Origin: Schauerella fraxinea
Lineage (GTDB): Bacteria; Pseudomonadota; Gammaproteobacteria; Burkholderiales; Burkholderiaceae_B
Assembly (NCBI GenBank): GCA_030849945.1
Contig: JAVDKK010000005.1
Location: forward strand, 310,001 to 374,000
Direction: 5' to 3'
Length of the DNA: 64,000 nt
Part shown: in pieces, positions 1 through 7,459 of the stretch
Position numbering within the stretch: position 1 is the stretch's first letter
Layout: each line of letters starts with the position of its first letter
Translations under genes and position numbers: made by a program
The notes under the pieces: model-generated
Seen by the model: only the letters and a program-made list of their open reading frames with translations
Databases searched by the model: none
Told to the model about the DNA's origin: nothing

Positions 1-138
1 TGGCGCATCGACGCCGCCATAGGCGCTCACGCGCCACTCGGGCAGCGCGGCAGACAATGCCGCCACTTCATCGGCGCGCATCACGCGACCTGCAATTTTT
101 GCGACAAGCAGGTTAGCCGGCGTCCTCAGGTCGATCAT
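1..138 (-). CDS. N-terminal part of an unrecognised protein, cut by the window edge
   Basis: A reading frame opens with ATG at 138 and stays open to the left edge, so only about 46 residues are visible. The start lies 2 bases after the stop of the upstream carboxymuconolactone-decarboxylase-family gene, which implies translational coupling as the last visible gene of the catabolic operon read leftward. The visible part begins MIDLRTPANLLVAKIAGRV and shows no motif I can name. A role in the same pathway as its neighbours is inferred from position only. Confidence 0.55.
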   Translation of the reverse strand, partial: MIDLRTPANLLVAKIAGRVMRADEVAALSAALPEWRVSAYGGVDAP

Positions 139-140
139 GA

Positions 141-668
141 TCAATGTCCTACGCGCAATGCGACCAGAAAGCGCGACACCATGTTGTAGGCCCCCACAGT
201 GGCCGCCAACTCAACCATGCCTTGCGAACCCAGCTTCTCAGCCAGCGGGTCGTATACCGCGTCCGGCACATCGATATCGCGCGTCATCGCATCGGTAAAT
301 GCCACGATCATGCGATCGATGTCGCCGAGCAAAGCCAGCGCCTGCGAAGCGTCTTCATGCCGCAGCGCATCGATGGCCGCCTGCGGCATGCCGGCCGCGA
401 GCGCGTGCGGCACGTGCGCGTCGAACTCATACGGCGCTCGATTGAGGATCGCCACGCGCAAGATCACCAGTTCACGTTGCGAAGGCAGCAAGCTCGTCTG
501 CTGCCGAATGGCAGTCAACAACGCCTCCCACCCCGCCACCACGGGCGGGCTGTTCAACAGCACTTGATACAACGGGGTGATGCGGCCACGCGACGCCAAA
601 ATACGCGCTTCGTGTTCGGCCACATCGGGCCGCGTTCCTGGTACGACAGGTTGCACGCGAGCGGTCAT
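141..668 (-). CDS. Carboxymuconolactone decarboxylase (CMD/AhpD-like) family protein
   Basis: 175 residues. The core RELVILRVAILNRAPYEFDAH (about 65-85) is the CMD-family helical pair; Glu81 and His85 occupy the usual ExxxH positions. The redox CxxC pair of AhpD is absent, so this is not a peroxidase of that kind and is closer to the gamma-carboxymuconolactone-decarboxylase branch. It lies 6 bases after the Bug receptor gene and 2 bases before the next gene, inside a four-gene operon that starts with an amidohydrolase resembling 2-pyrone-4,6-dicarboxylate hydrolase. A lactone or aromatic ring-cleavage substrate is likely but unproved. The family is broad and many members have no assigned reaction. 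Confidence 0.8.
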   Translation of the reverse strand: MTARVQPVVPGTRPDVAEHEARILASRGRITPLYQVLLNSPPVVAGWEALLTAIRQQTSLLPSQRELVILRVAILNRAPYEFDAHVPHALAAGMPQAAIDALRHEDASQALALLGDIDRMIVAFTDAMTRDIDVPDAVYDPLAEKLGSQGMVELAATVGAYNMVSRFLVALRVGH

Positions 669-674
669 CTACGC

Positions 675-1643
675 TTACTCCGGACGAATATCATTTTTAC
701 GAATCACCGCGCCCCACTTCTCGCGATCGGATTGAATCAGGGCGGCCAGTTCGGCAGGCGTCGACGGGGCAGCTTCAGCACCAAAATCTTCGAAGCGCTT
801 GCGGGTGCCGGGATCGGCCAATGCCGTTCGCACGGCCTGATTCAGCTTCTCGATCGTTGCAGGCGGCGTGCCTGCGGGTGCCAGCAAGCCGTACCAGTTA
901 TTCGATTCGACATTGGCAATGCCTTGCTCACCCAACGTTTTCACATTGGGCAGCAACGGATGGCGCTTCGGCGCCGCGATCCCCAGCGGCTTCAGTTTGC
1001 CGGCTTGAATGTGACCGATCAGTCCCGGCACGTCACCGAAGAAGCCGGTGATCTGATTGCCCAGCACATCGTTGATCACCGGCGCCGCGCCTTTGTAGGG
1101 CACGTGCAGCACATTGGCTTTGCTCGACTCCTGAAACAGCGCCAGCGTCAGATGCGGGATGCTGCCCACGCCCGACGACCCGATCGCCACGGATTGCTTG
1201 CTGGCTTGCGACCGTTTGACGAACTCGGCGGCGTCGGCGGACGGCTCAGCAGGGTTCACCACAAACACGGTCGCGTTGTTCACCACCCGCGAAATGGGCG
1301 CAAAATCCTTGGCGGCATCGTACGGCAGGCTCGCATACAACGAGGGGCTGATGGCCACCGCGCCTACGCTCGTCAAAAACAGTACCGAGCCATCGGGCGC
1401 AGACTTGGCCACGTAAGACGCGGCAATGTTGCCATTGGCGCCCGCCCGATTTTCGACAATCACGTTTTCGCCCAAATCCTTGGACAAGCGTTCAGCCAAT
1501 ACCCGGCCCACCAGATCCACGGGACCGCCCGGCGGAAATGCCACCACCAGCCGCACCGGGCCTGCCGCCTGCACCGTCGCGCATGCGCCTAGTACTGCGC
1601 AGGTAGCGAGCGCCGCGCGGACCAATCCTTTTATTGTCGACAT
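675..1643 (-). CDS. Bug/TctC-family periplasmic solute receptor
   Basis: 322 residues. A signal peptide (about 1-26, ending VQAA) is followed by the Bug-family opening VRLVVAFPPGG and a conserved VENRAGANGNIA segment near residues 60-75. These receptors bind small carboxylates; some serve tripartite tricarboxylate transporters, while many are orphans with no linked membrane component. No TctA or TctB gene is visible here, so this is an orphan receptor within the window. It sits between an amidohydrolase and a CMD-family gene on the same strand, suggesting the ligand is the substrate of that pathway. The family call is secure; the ligand is unknown. Confidence 0.92.
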   Translation of the reverse strand: MSTIKGLVRAALATCAVLGACATVQAAGPVRLVVAFPPGGPVDLVGRVLAERLSKDLGENVIVENRAGANGNIAASYVAKSAPDGSVLFLTSVGAVAISPSLYASLPYDAAKDFAPISRVVNNATVFVVNPAEPSADAAEFVKRSQASKQSVAIGSSGVGSIPHLTLALFQESSKANVLHVPYKGAAPVINDVLGNQITGFFGDVPGLIGHIQAGKLKPLGIAAPKRHPLLPNVKTLGEQGIANVESNNWYGLLAPAGTPPATIEKLNQAVRTALADPGTRKRFEDFGAEAAPSTPAELAALIQSDREKWGAVIRKNDIRPE

Positions 1644-1695
1644 GTTGTCGTCTCCTCGTTCTTGCTTTCGTTATGGGTAATGCGGTTGTATCGGG

Positions 1696-2589
1696 TCAGT
1701 CTTCCTTGCCGAACAACCGATTGGGGTTATCCACCAGCACCTGTTGCCGCAAGGCGGCGTCGGGGCAGGCGTTGAAAAAGGTATCCACAAGTTCGCCGTC
1801 GTCAGGCATGTCGCCCGACACATTGGGGTGCGGCCAGTCGGTGCCCCACAGCGTGCGTTCGGGCAATGCGGCGAGGATGGCGCGCATGACGGGCACGCCT
1901 TCGGCAAAGGGCCGTGTGCCGCTGGCGATGCGGTCGACGCCGGATACTTTCACCCAGGCATTGCCTACGTCGCCCAAGTCACACAATGCCCGCACATCGG
2001 GATGATCGGGGCCGTCAGAGGCACGCACCCGCGCCATGTGATCGATCACGAACGGCACAGGCAAGCGCTGCAGCAAAGGCAGCCAGTCGCGCAGCGATGC
2101 GCCATCGAGATGGACGGCCACGTGCCAGCCGAACGAGGCCACCAGGTCCGCGATGCGCTCCACCACTGCCGGCTCGGGCGGCTCGCCCAGATGCTTGACG
2201 AAGTTGAACCGCACGCCCCGGATACCGCCGGCATGCAGTTGCGCTACCGTCTCGCGATCGGCATCGGGCGCCAGCAACCCCACGCCACGATAGCGACCGC
2301 CGCTCGCAGCAATCGCCGCCAGCAACGCGCCGTGATCGGTGCCGTGACACGCCGCCTGCACGATCACCGCGCGCGCAATGCCAAGCGCCTGATGCAGCGC
2401 CGCCAATTTTTCGTAAGGCGCATCGGGCGGCGTGTAGCGCCGGTTCGCAGCAAAAGGAAAACGCGCGACCGGGCCAAACACATGGCAATGGCAATCCCAG
2501 GCGCCTTTCGGCAAGGCATGCTGCGGCGTTTGAATCTCGGCAAGCGGCGGGCGGCAGTCGGTCAATGCAGGCTCCTGGAAAACCGCCAT
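1696..2589 (-). CDS. Amidohydrolase family protein, 2-pyrone-4,6-dicarboxylate hydrolase-like
   Basis: 297 residues from the ATG at 2589. The frame extends further upstream, but that part would overlap the divergent regulator's promoter and lacks similarity, so I use this start. The N-terminal WDCHCHVFGP has the HxH metal-ligand motif (His34, His36); VIDHMAR and LWGTDWPHPN near the C-terminus match the later metal and catalytic positions of the TIM-barrel amidohydrolase_2 superfamily. LigI-type lactonases of this subgroup hydrolyse PDC in protocatechuate 4,5-cleavage. It is the first gene of the operon with a Bug receptor and a CMD protein and diverges from a LysR regulator. The exact lactone is inferred, not shown. 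Confidence 0.85.
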   Translation of the reverse strand: MAVFQEPALTDCRPPLAEIQTPQHALPKGAWDCHCHVFGPVARFPFAANRRYTPPDAPYEKLAALHQALGIARAVIVQAACHGTDHGALLAAIAASGGRYRGVGLLAPDADRETVAQLHAGGIRGVRFNFVKHLGEPPEPAVVERIADLVASFGWHVAVHLDGASLRDWLPLLQRLPVPFVIDHMARVRASDGPDHPDVRALCDLGDVGNAWVKVSGVDRIASGTRPFAEGVPVMRAILAALPERTLWGTDWPHPNVSGDMPDDGELVDTFFNACPDAALRQQVLVDNPNRLFGKED

Positions 2590-2714
2590 GCTGCACGTCA
2601 ACCAACACGAATACAATGCGATAACCGATATTTCTGATATAACGAAATTCAATATCTGTACTAGCAGACGACCGCTCCTCAGCCCTCCATCGCGGCCAGC
2701 CGCTCCCCAACACA
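2590..2714. promoter_or_regulatory. Divergent promoter region with candidate LysR operator
   Basis: The 125 bases between the divergent amidohydrolase and LysR genes are AT-rich in the middle. GATATT at 2627-2632 and AATATC at 2651-2656 form a perfect 6-base inverted repeat with an 18-base gap, and an internal ATAT-N5-ATAT lies inside it. LysR regulators usually bind such dyads between divergent genes and respond to a pathway metabolite. Assignment as the operator is by position and symmetry only. Confidence 0.5.
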
Positions 2715-3659
2715 ATGGATTTCAAGCAGATCGAGTACTTCATCGCGGTGGCCGAACGCCGCAGCTTTTCGCGTGCGGCCGAGGCGCTCAACGTGTCGCA
2801 ACCGGCATTGAGCCGCCAAGTCGGTTTGCTCGAAACCGATCTGGGCCAGCATCTGCTTTACCGCAACGGCCGCGGCGTGGAACCCACTGAAGCCGGCCTG
2901 CGCTTTATCGAGCACGCACAGGGCTTGCTCGCCCTGGCTCAGCGCGCCCGTGAGGATCTGCGCAGCATGCGCGACACGCCTTCGGGCAAAGTGGTGATCG
3001 GCCTTCCCCCGCGCGTGGCATTGGTGCTCACGCCGATGCTCGTGGCCACTTTCCGCCAAGCGCTACCGGCCGCATCGATCGCAATTGCCGAAGGCCTGAG
3101 CACGCAAGTACGCGAATGGTTGCTCACCGGGCGAGTCGACTTGGCCCTGCTCTACGATCCCCCACCCGCGCCGCAACTCGCCTACGAATCGCTCTTCAGC
3201 GAAGACTTGGTGTTGGCGGCTGCGCCCGCGTCGATCTATCGCCTGCCCCGTCAGGTCAAGATCGAACACTTGGCGCGCTACCCGCTGATCATGCCCAGCC
3301 ACCCGCATGCGCTACGCAGCTTGATGACCCGCGTGTGCCGTGCGCAGGGCGTGCAATTGGACGTGGTGGCCGAGGTGGATGCGGTGCATACGATTGTGGA
3401 ACTGGCATCGCAAGGACATGCCTGCGCCGTCCTGCCCCGCTCAGCCGTTCAAGGCCCACATGCGGAGCGGCGCTTCGATGTGGCCGCGTTGATCGCGCCG
3501 CGCGTGACCAACGATCTCGTGCTGGCGCTGCCGCGCCAACGCCACGCCACGCGCCTGGCGGATGCGACGGCCGATCTGATCAGAGGACTGGATCTGGCGC
3601 CGCTCTTCGCAACAGAAACGCCTGTGGCGCCGAAGACCGTCAGAAAAACGAAGGCTTGA
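2715..3659 (+). CDS. LysR-family transcriptional regulator
   Basis: 314 residues. The N-terminal winged HTH is typical: MDFKQIEYFIAVAERRSFSR followed by AAEALNVSQPALSRQVGLLE (residues 1-45). The C-terminal two-lobed effector domain follows and the tail is basic (KTVRKTKA). It diverges from the amidohydrolase operon across a 125-base region carrying a dyad, so it most likely controls that operon and itself, activating on binding a pathway intermediate. The effector is unknown. Length is normal for the family. Confidence 0.93.
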   Translation: MDFKQIEYFIAVAERRSFSRAAEALNVSQPALSRQVGLLETDLGQHLLYRNGRGVEPTEAGLRFIEHAQGLLALAQRAREDLRSMRDTPSGKVVIGLPPRVALVLTPMLVATFRQALPAASIAIAEGLSTQVREWLLTGRVDLALLYDPPPAPQLAYESLFSEDLVLAAAPASIYRLPRQVKIEHLARYPLIMPSHPHALRSLMTRVCRAQGVQLDVVAEVDAVHTIVELASQGHACAVLPRSAVQGPHAERRFDVAALIAPRVTNDLVLALPRQRHATRLADATADLIRGLDLAPLFATETPVAPKTVRKTKA

Positions 3660-3710
3660 TTGAAAGCGACGGCGGGATTTGCACCTCCCACGCGCGTCGA
3701 ATGACATCTC

Positions 3711-4847
3711 TTACATACGCTCGTGGCGCGTCAACTGGGCGCCTTTGCGCGGCCCCGGAAAAATCACGCTGATCCGCGTGCCGGCATAGTCCGGACGACT
3801 GGTGAGTTTCCACCACGCGCCGTGCGCGTTCGCGATCTCGCGCACGATCGCCAATCCGAGACCCGAGCCGCCCACCTTGGATTCGGGCGACCGATAAAAC
3901 GCATCGAACACCCGCTCCTGCTCGTCATCAGGAATGCCCGGGCCATCGTCCTCCACCGTCAACGACGGCGGATTGGTGCCCACGTTCAACTTGATCCGGC
4001 CGGGCTGAGAACCATAGCGCAAGGCATTGTCGATCAAGTTACCCAGCAATTCGTCGAGCAACAACGGATCCGCATCGATCCACACCGGATAGTCGGGTGC
4101 CACCAGATCGAGCTCGACCTGCGCCGCGCGCGTTTGCGGAATCCATTCGGCGCCGCTCGTCTGCACCCATTCGCACAGGTCGATGCGCACAAAACTGTCT
4201 TGCGGCCGGGCGCTGGGATCCGCCCGTGCGAGCACCAATAGCTGCTGCCCCAATCGGATCATGCGATCGCTGACCGCCTTGATGCGCTCGGCGCGCACGC
4301 GCACATCGTCGGGCAACGTGCGTGCCAGCATCAATTCAGATTCGAGCTTCAACCCCGCCAACGGCGTGCGCAACTGATGGGCAGCGTGCCCCACAAAACG
4401 GCGCTGCGCGATGATCGATGCATCGAGCCGTTTGAGCAGATCGTTGGTATGACGAATGAGGGGTTCGATTTCAGTGGGGACGCGGGTGACGCTCAGCGGC
4501 TGCATATCGTCGATCGAGCGTTGGCTGATCTCGTCAGCCAGATGATTGACCGACCGCAAGCCGGCACGCACGCCGCGCACGACCACCCACGCAAACAAGA
4601 TCAAGAGCAAAACCTGCGCGACCACGACGAGCCAGAAGAAGTCTTCCAGCATCCACACGTCCATGTCGAGCTTGTGCGTAAGCACCCAGGTGGCGGACAC
4701 GTCCAGCAGCACCAGCAGCAAAATGGCAGGAAGGAGTCGAACGACGAGATAGCGGGCCAGCGAGCCTGCGGGCAACGGCCCCTTGCCGTGGCGCTGCTGC
4801 GGCCGAGGGTCGACGCCCTCGGCGGCTTTATGCTGAGGCCTGGCCAT
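3711..4847 (-). CDS. Sensor histidine kinase with minimal sensor, TctE/QseC-like
   Basis: 378 residues. Two membrane segments (about 35-56 and 71-90) are separated by only some 14 residues, so there is almost no periplasmic domain, unlike the usual TctE. A HAMP-like linker follows, then the H-box HAAHQLRTPLAG with phospho-acceptor His157, the N-box NLIDNALRYG, and the ATP-lid motifs DDGPGIP and GSGLGLAI. The start overlaps the stop of the response regulator gene by about 20 bases, so the two are co-translated. The short loop suggests it senses something in the membrane, a membrane partner, or a small ligand bound between helices. The stimulus is unknown. Confidence 0.93.
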   Translation of the reverse strand: MARPQHKAAEGVDPRPQQRHGKGPLPAGSLARYLVVRLLPAILLLVLLDVSATWVLTHKLDMDVWMLEDFFWLVVVAQVLLLILFAWVVVRGVRAGLRSVNHLADEISQRSIDDMQPLSVTRVPTEIEPLIRHTNDLLKRLDASIIAQRRFVGHAAHQLRTPLAGLKLESELMLARTLPDDVRVRAERIKAVSDRMIRLGQQLLVLARADPSARPQDSFVRIDLCEWVQTSGAEWIPQTRAAQVELDLVAPDYPVWIDADPLLLDELLGNLIDNALRYGSQPGRIKLNVGTNPPSLTVEDDGPGIPDDEQERVFDAFYRSPESKVGGSGLGLAIVREIANAHGAWWKLTSRPDYAGTRISVIFPGPRKGAQLTRHERM

Positions 4848-5508
4848 CCACGTCTAGCAGATAGCCGAAGCCGCGCACCGTCTGGATGCTGGCGCCTGTG
4901 CCTTCAAGGCGTTTGCGCAAGCGATATACATACACTTCGACCGCGTTTTCACTGAAATCGGCATCCCATGCCGACAGCGAATTGACGATCTGGCGCTTGG
5001 TGACCACGCGGCCCACTCGGGCCAGCAGCATTTCCAACACCGACAGCTCACGTACCGACAGCGACAGACGTTCACCATTGACGCGCACCTCGCGCCCCAC
5101 GGTATCGAACACCAGCGGTCCCACTTCAAGCAGCGGTTGCGCCTGACCCGTACGACGCCGACCGAACACGCGCACGCGCGCAGCCAGCTCGGGCAATTCG
5201 AAGGGTTTGGTGACGTAGTCGTCGGCACCGGCATCCAAGCCCGCCACGCGGTCTTCGAGACCATCGCGGGCGGTCAGGATCAGCACAGGAACCTGATTGC
5301 CATCCAGACGCAATTGCCGCAACACGTCCAAGCCACCCATGCCGGGCAGGTTGAGATCGAGCAGCAATAAGTCGTAGGTTTGTGCGGCCAGCGCGCCCTG
5401 CACGCGGTCGCCCTCGGTCAACCAGTCGACGGCATAGCCCTGGTCGGTGAGGAATTCCTCGAGCGCGTGGCCGAGGGTGGTGTCGTCTTCAATTACGAGA
5501 ACTCGCAT
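4828..5508 (-). CDS. OmpR/TctD-family response regulator
   Basis: 226 residues from the ATG at 5508, chosen because MRVLVIEDD is the canonical receiver start; a longer frame upstream adds 20 residues without similarity. Receiver domain 1-115 with phospho-acceptor Asp51 in LLLLDLNLPGMGG, Lys in VTKPFELPEL, then an OmpR-type winged helix ending TVRGFGYLLDV. The partner kinase overlaps its 3' end. A TAGAAT -10-like hexamer at 5516-5521 lies 7 bases before the ATG, so the message may be leaderless, and a perfect inverted repeat covers the -35 region. This suggests autoregulation. Targets are unknown. Confidence 0.93.
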   Translation of the reverse strand: MRVLVIEDDTTLGHALEEFLTDQGYAVDWLTEGDRVQGALAAQTYDLLLLDLNLPGMGGLDVLRQLRLDGNQVPVLILTARDGLEDRVAGLDAGADDYVTKPFELPELAARVRVFGRRRTGQAQPLLEVGPLVFDTVGREVRVNGERLSLSVRELSVLEMLLARVGRVVTKRQIVNSLSAWDADFSENAVEVYVYRLRKRLEGTGASIQTVRGFGYLLDVDGQASA

Positions 5509-5515
5509 GGCGACG

Positions 5516-5557
5516 ATTCTAGCGCGATAAGGCGCATTGTGGGGGGCCACAATGCGC
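5516..5557 (-). promoter_or_regulatory. Response-regulator promoter with perfect 11-bp inverted repeat
   Basis: GCGCATTGTGG (5532-5542) and CCACAATGCGC (5547-5557) are perfect inverted arms with a four-base spacer, placed where a -35 element would be for the TAGAAT at 5516-5521 (minus strand). No recognisable -35 hexamer exists there, which fits an activator-dependent promoter. The likely binder is the response regulator encoded just downstream. Confidence 0.5.
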
Positions 5558-5578
5558 GTGTCACACACGCTTTTTTTT
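5556..5578 (+). terminator. Hairpin plus T8, plus-strand terminator
   Basis: GCGTGT-CAC-ACACGC (5556-5570) followed by eight T residues on the plus strand. It points away from the two-component genes, so it could stop antisense transcription across them or protect the following repeat block. The stem is only 6 bp, so strength is uncertain. Confidence 0.45.
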
Positions 5579-5644
5579 AGATGAATACCCTGGCAGGTAC
5601 CCCTGCAACCGCTAGGCGACGTTTAAGCAACGCCTTGAGAAAGG

Positions 5645-5778
5645 CTTGCGTCGTCGCTCGAAGGCTTCCGTGGTCCCCGAAGGCGTCCGTTGTACTCGAA
5701 AGCTTCCGTCTTTCCCGAAGGCTTCTGTCGTACTCGAAGGCTACCGCTGTCCCCGAAGGCTTCCGTCGTCCCCGAAGG
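5645..5778. repeat. Seven tandem copies of a 19-20 bp repeat
   Basis: One 20-bp and six 19-bp units (5665, 5684, 5703, 5722, 5741, 5760) share the pattern CTTCCGTCGTCCCCGAAGG with 2-5 differences each. Unit junctions read CGAAGGCTTCCG, which is self-complementary in its centre, so the array can form multiple hairpins in either transcript. There are no unique spacers, so this is not a CRISPR. It lies in the roughly 470-bp stretch (5509-5974) after exbD, in which I find no convincing gene; frames through it stay open only because the repeat lacks stops. Confidence 0.8.
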
Positions 5779-5974
5779 CCGGCGCGTCGCCCCAGGGAAG
5801 CGCCTGAGCAAGCTCGGGCGACGTCCAAGCTGCCAAGGGAGCGCTCACCCAGCAGAATCGTTTCCGTCGAAGCGCCCATGCGCAGCAGGAGTCGCATCAG
5901 GAGTCGCAGCACCTGGGTGCCCCAACTTTGCTCGTTCAACAATGGAGGCGCCGATGCGCCCCCACTGTGATGAC

Positions 5975-6631
5975 TCAACGACCGGCAGGTGCCGGCGCTG
6001 CACCCGACGCCGGCGTGCGGGCCGGCGCTGCACCTGCTGCAGGCGCACGGGCCGGTGCGGCAGCCGGAGCTCCCGTAGCCGGAGCTCCCGTAGCCGGAGC
6101 ACCAGCAGCCGGAACGCCAGCCGCCGGCGCGGTGCCGCTGCCGGTCGTGGGCGTACCGCTGGCCGACGAGGCCGCGCCGCCCGGCACTGCCGAGCCCTGC
6201 ATGCTATTGGGCGCCGCCTTGGGCGTGGTCACGAACCCGATACGTGTCATGCCGGCGCGACGGGCAGCGCCCATCACTTCGGCCAACACCTCATAACGGG
6301 TATTCAGATCGGCACGAATACGCATCTGCGGCTGCGGCTTCTCTGCCGCGAACGTGGCAAAACGCGCCTGCAACGCTTCCAGCGCAACCGGCTGCTCGTC
6401 GATGAAAAGCTGACCGGCGGGATCGATCGCGAAATCGACGACCTTGGGCTCTTCCTCGACCTGATCGGCGCTGACCTGAGGCAGATTGATCTTGATGGAA
6501 TGAGACAACAGCGGCGCCGTAATGATGAAAATCACCAGTAGCACCAGCATGACGTCGATCAACGGCACCATGTTGATCTCCGACATGGCGCCGCCTCCCG
6601 ACCCCTTGTTGTCGAAGCTGCCGAATGCCAT
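5975..6631 (-). CDS. exbD: ExbD/TolR-family biopolymer transport protein with long Ala/Pro tail
   Basis: 218 residues against about 140 for typical ExbD. Residues 1-138 are a normal ExbD: a short cytoplasmic start, one membrane helix (about 22-42) carrying the essential Asp26 in MVPLIDVMLVLLVIF, and a periplasmic domain. The last 80 residues are a low-complexity tail of Ala, Pro, Gly and Thr with short repeats such as GAPATGAPATGAP. ExbD works with ExbB as the proton-driven motor that energises TonB. Its start overlaps the exbB stop by one base (TAATG). The tail may extend the protein in the periplasm; its function is unknown. Confidence 0.93.
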   Translation of the reverse strand: MAFGSFDNKGSGGGAMSEINMVPLIDVMLVLLVIFIITAPLLSHSIKINLPQVSADQVEEEPKVVDFAIDPAGQLFIDEQPVALEALQARFATFAAEKPQPQMRIRADLNTRYEVLAEVMGAARRAGMTRIGFVTTPKAAPNSMQGSAVPGGAASSASGTPTTGSGTAPAAGVPAAGAPATGAPATGAPAAAPARAPAAGAAPARTPASGAAPAPAGR

Positions 6632-7458
6632 TACTGGGCTCCTCGATTGGCGCCGTTACGGCCCAAAGCGCGCACCTTGCCGTCCGACACCGCGACTTGC
6701 GCACCGGTGGTCAGGAAGGCAAACAGATCGTGGGCATACGCATCCAGACGCGAAAGCAGCACACGATTGCTGCGCACGAAGGTGTTGTAGGCCAACACGG
6801 CGGGAATGGCGACAGCCAGGCCCAAGCCGGTCATGATCAACGCTTCGCCCACGGGACCAGCAATACGATTGATGGTCACGCCGTCAGACATGCCGATATT
6901 GACCAGCGCGTGATACACGCCCCACACCGTACCGAACAGACCCACGAACGGTGCCGTCGAACCCACCGAGGCCAGCACGGTCAGCCCGTTCTCGAGCTTC
7001 GCGGTTTCTTCGTCGATCACTTTGCGCATCGTACGCTGCACAAACTCACCGTTGGAGCCGGTTTCTTCGAGCTTGGTGGCGCCATAACGCGAATGGTGAT
7101 CGCGCGCGTGCATGGCGTGGCTGGCCAGATGTGAAAACGGATCGCCGGCGCCATGCGTGGCGATTTCATTCTCGACTTGCTCGAGCGAGCTGGCATTCCA
7201 GAACTTGTTCAGGAAGTCAGACGCGCGACGGCGCACGCGCATATTGTTGAACGCTTTGACGAAAATCAGGTACCACGACACCAGCGACATCAGGATCAGG
7301 ACCAAAAACAGTCCCTTCCCCACTGCATCGCTCTGCGCCACAAAGTGCATGAACCCCATGTCGGGTACAGCCGCCGGAGCTGCTCCACCCGCGGCCGCGG
7401 GCGCGGCCGGACTCACTTGTGCCAGCAGCAGCATGGCGTGATTGATCAGGTTGGACAT
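6631..7458 (-). CDS. exbB: ExbB/TolQ-family proton channel
   Basis: 275 residues. An N-terminal segment rich in Ala, Gly and Pro (about 10-32) precedes three predicted membrane helices (near 48-68, 155-180 and 190-215), with the conserved stretch GLTVLASVGSTAPFVGLFGT and PVGEALIMTGLGLAVAIPAV. ExbB forms the pentameric channel around ExbD that converts proton flow into work on TonB. It lies between tonB (one-base gap) and exbD (one-base overlap), so all three are one transcript. MotA/TolQ/ExbB family membership is clear; the tonB neighbour decides for ExbB rather than TolQ. Confidence 0.95.
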   Translation of the reverse strand: MSNLINHAMLLLAQVSPAAPAAAGGAAPAAVPDMGFMHFVAQSDAVGKGLFLVLILMSLVSWYLIFVKAFNNMRVRRRASDFLNKFWNASSLEQVENEIATHGAGDPFSHLASHAMHARDHHSRYGATKLEETGSNGEFVQRTMRKVIDEETAKLENGLTVLASVGSTAPFVGLFGTVWGVYHALVNIGMSDGVTINRIAGPVGEALIMTGLGLAVAIPAVLAYNTFVRSNRVLLSRLDAYAHDLFAFLTTGAQVAVSDGKVRALGRNGANRGAQ

Positions 7459-7459
7459 C

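Noticed and set aside
144..1592. Long plus-strand open frame opposite the CMD and Bug genes
   Set aside because: It is the antisense shadow of two well-supported genes; its product is rich in His, Arg and Gln with no family pattern, as usual for reverse frames in GC-rich DNA.
5645..5778. CRISPR array
   Set aside because: Units are directly adjacent with no unique spacers and no cas genes are present. The same holds for the arrays at 15675 and 41697.
5577..5978. Minus-strand frame through the 19-bp repeats as a gene after exbD
   Set aside because: Opens with TTG, has no ribosome site and is open only because the repeat contains no stops; several other frames are open too.
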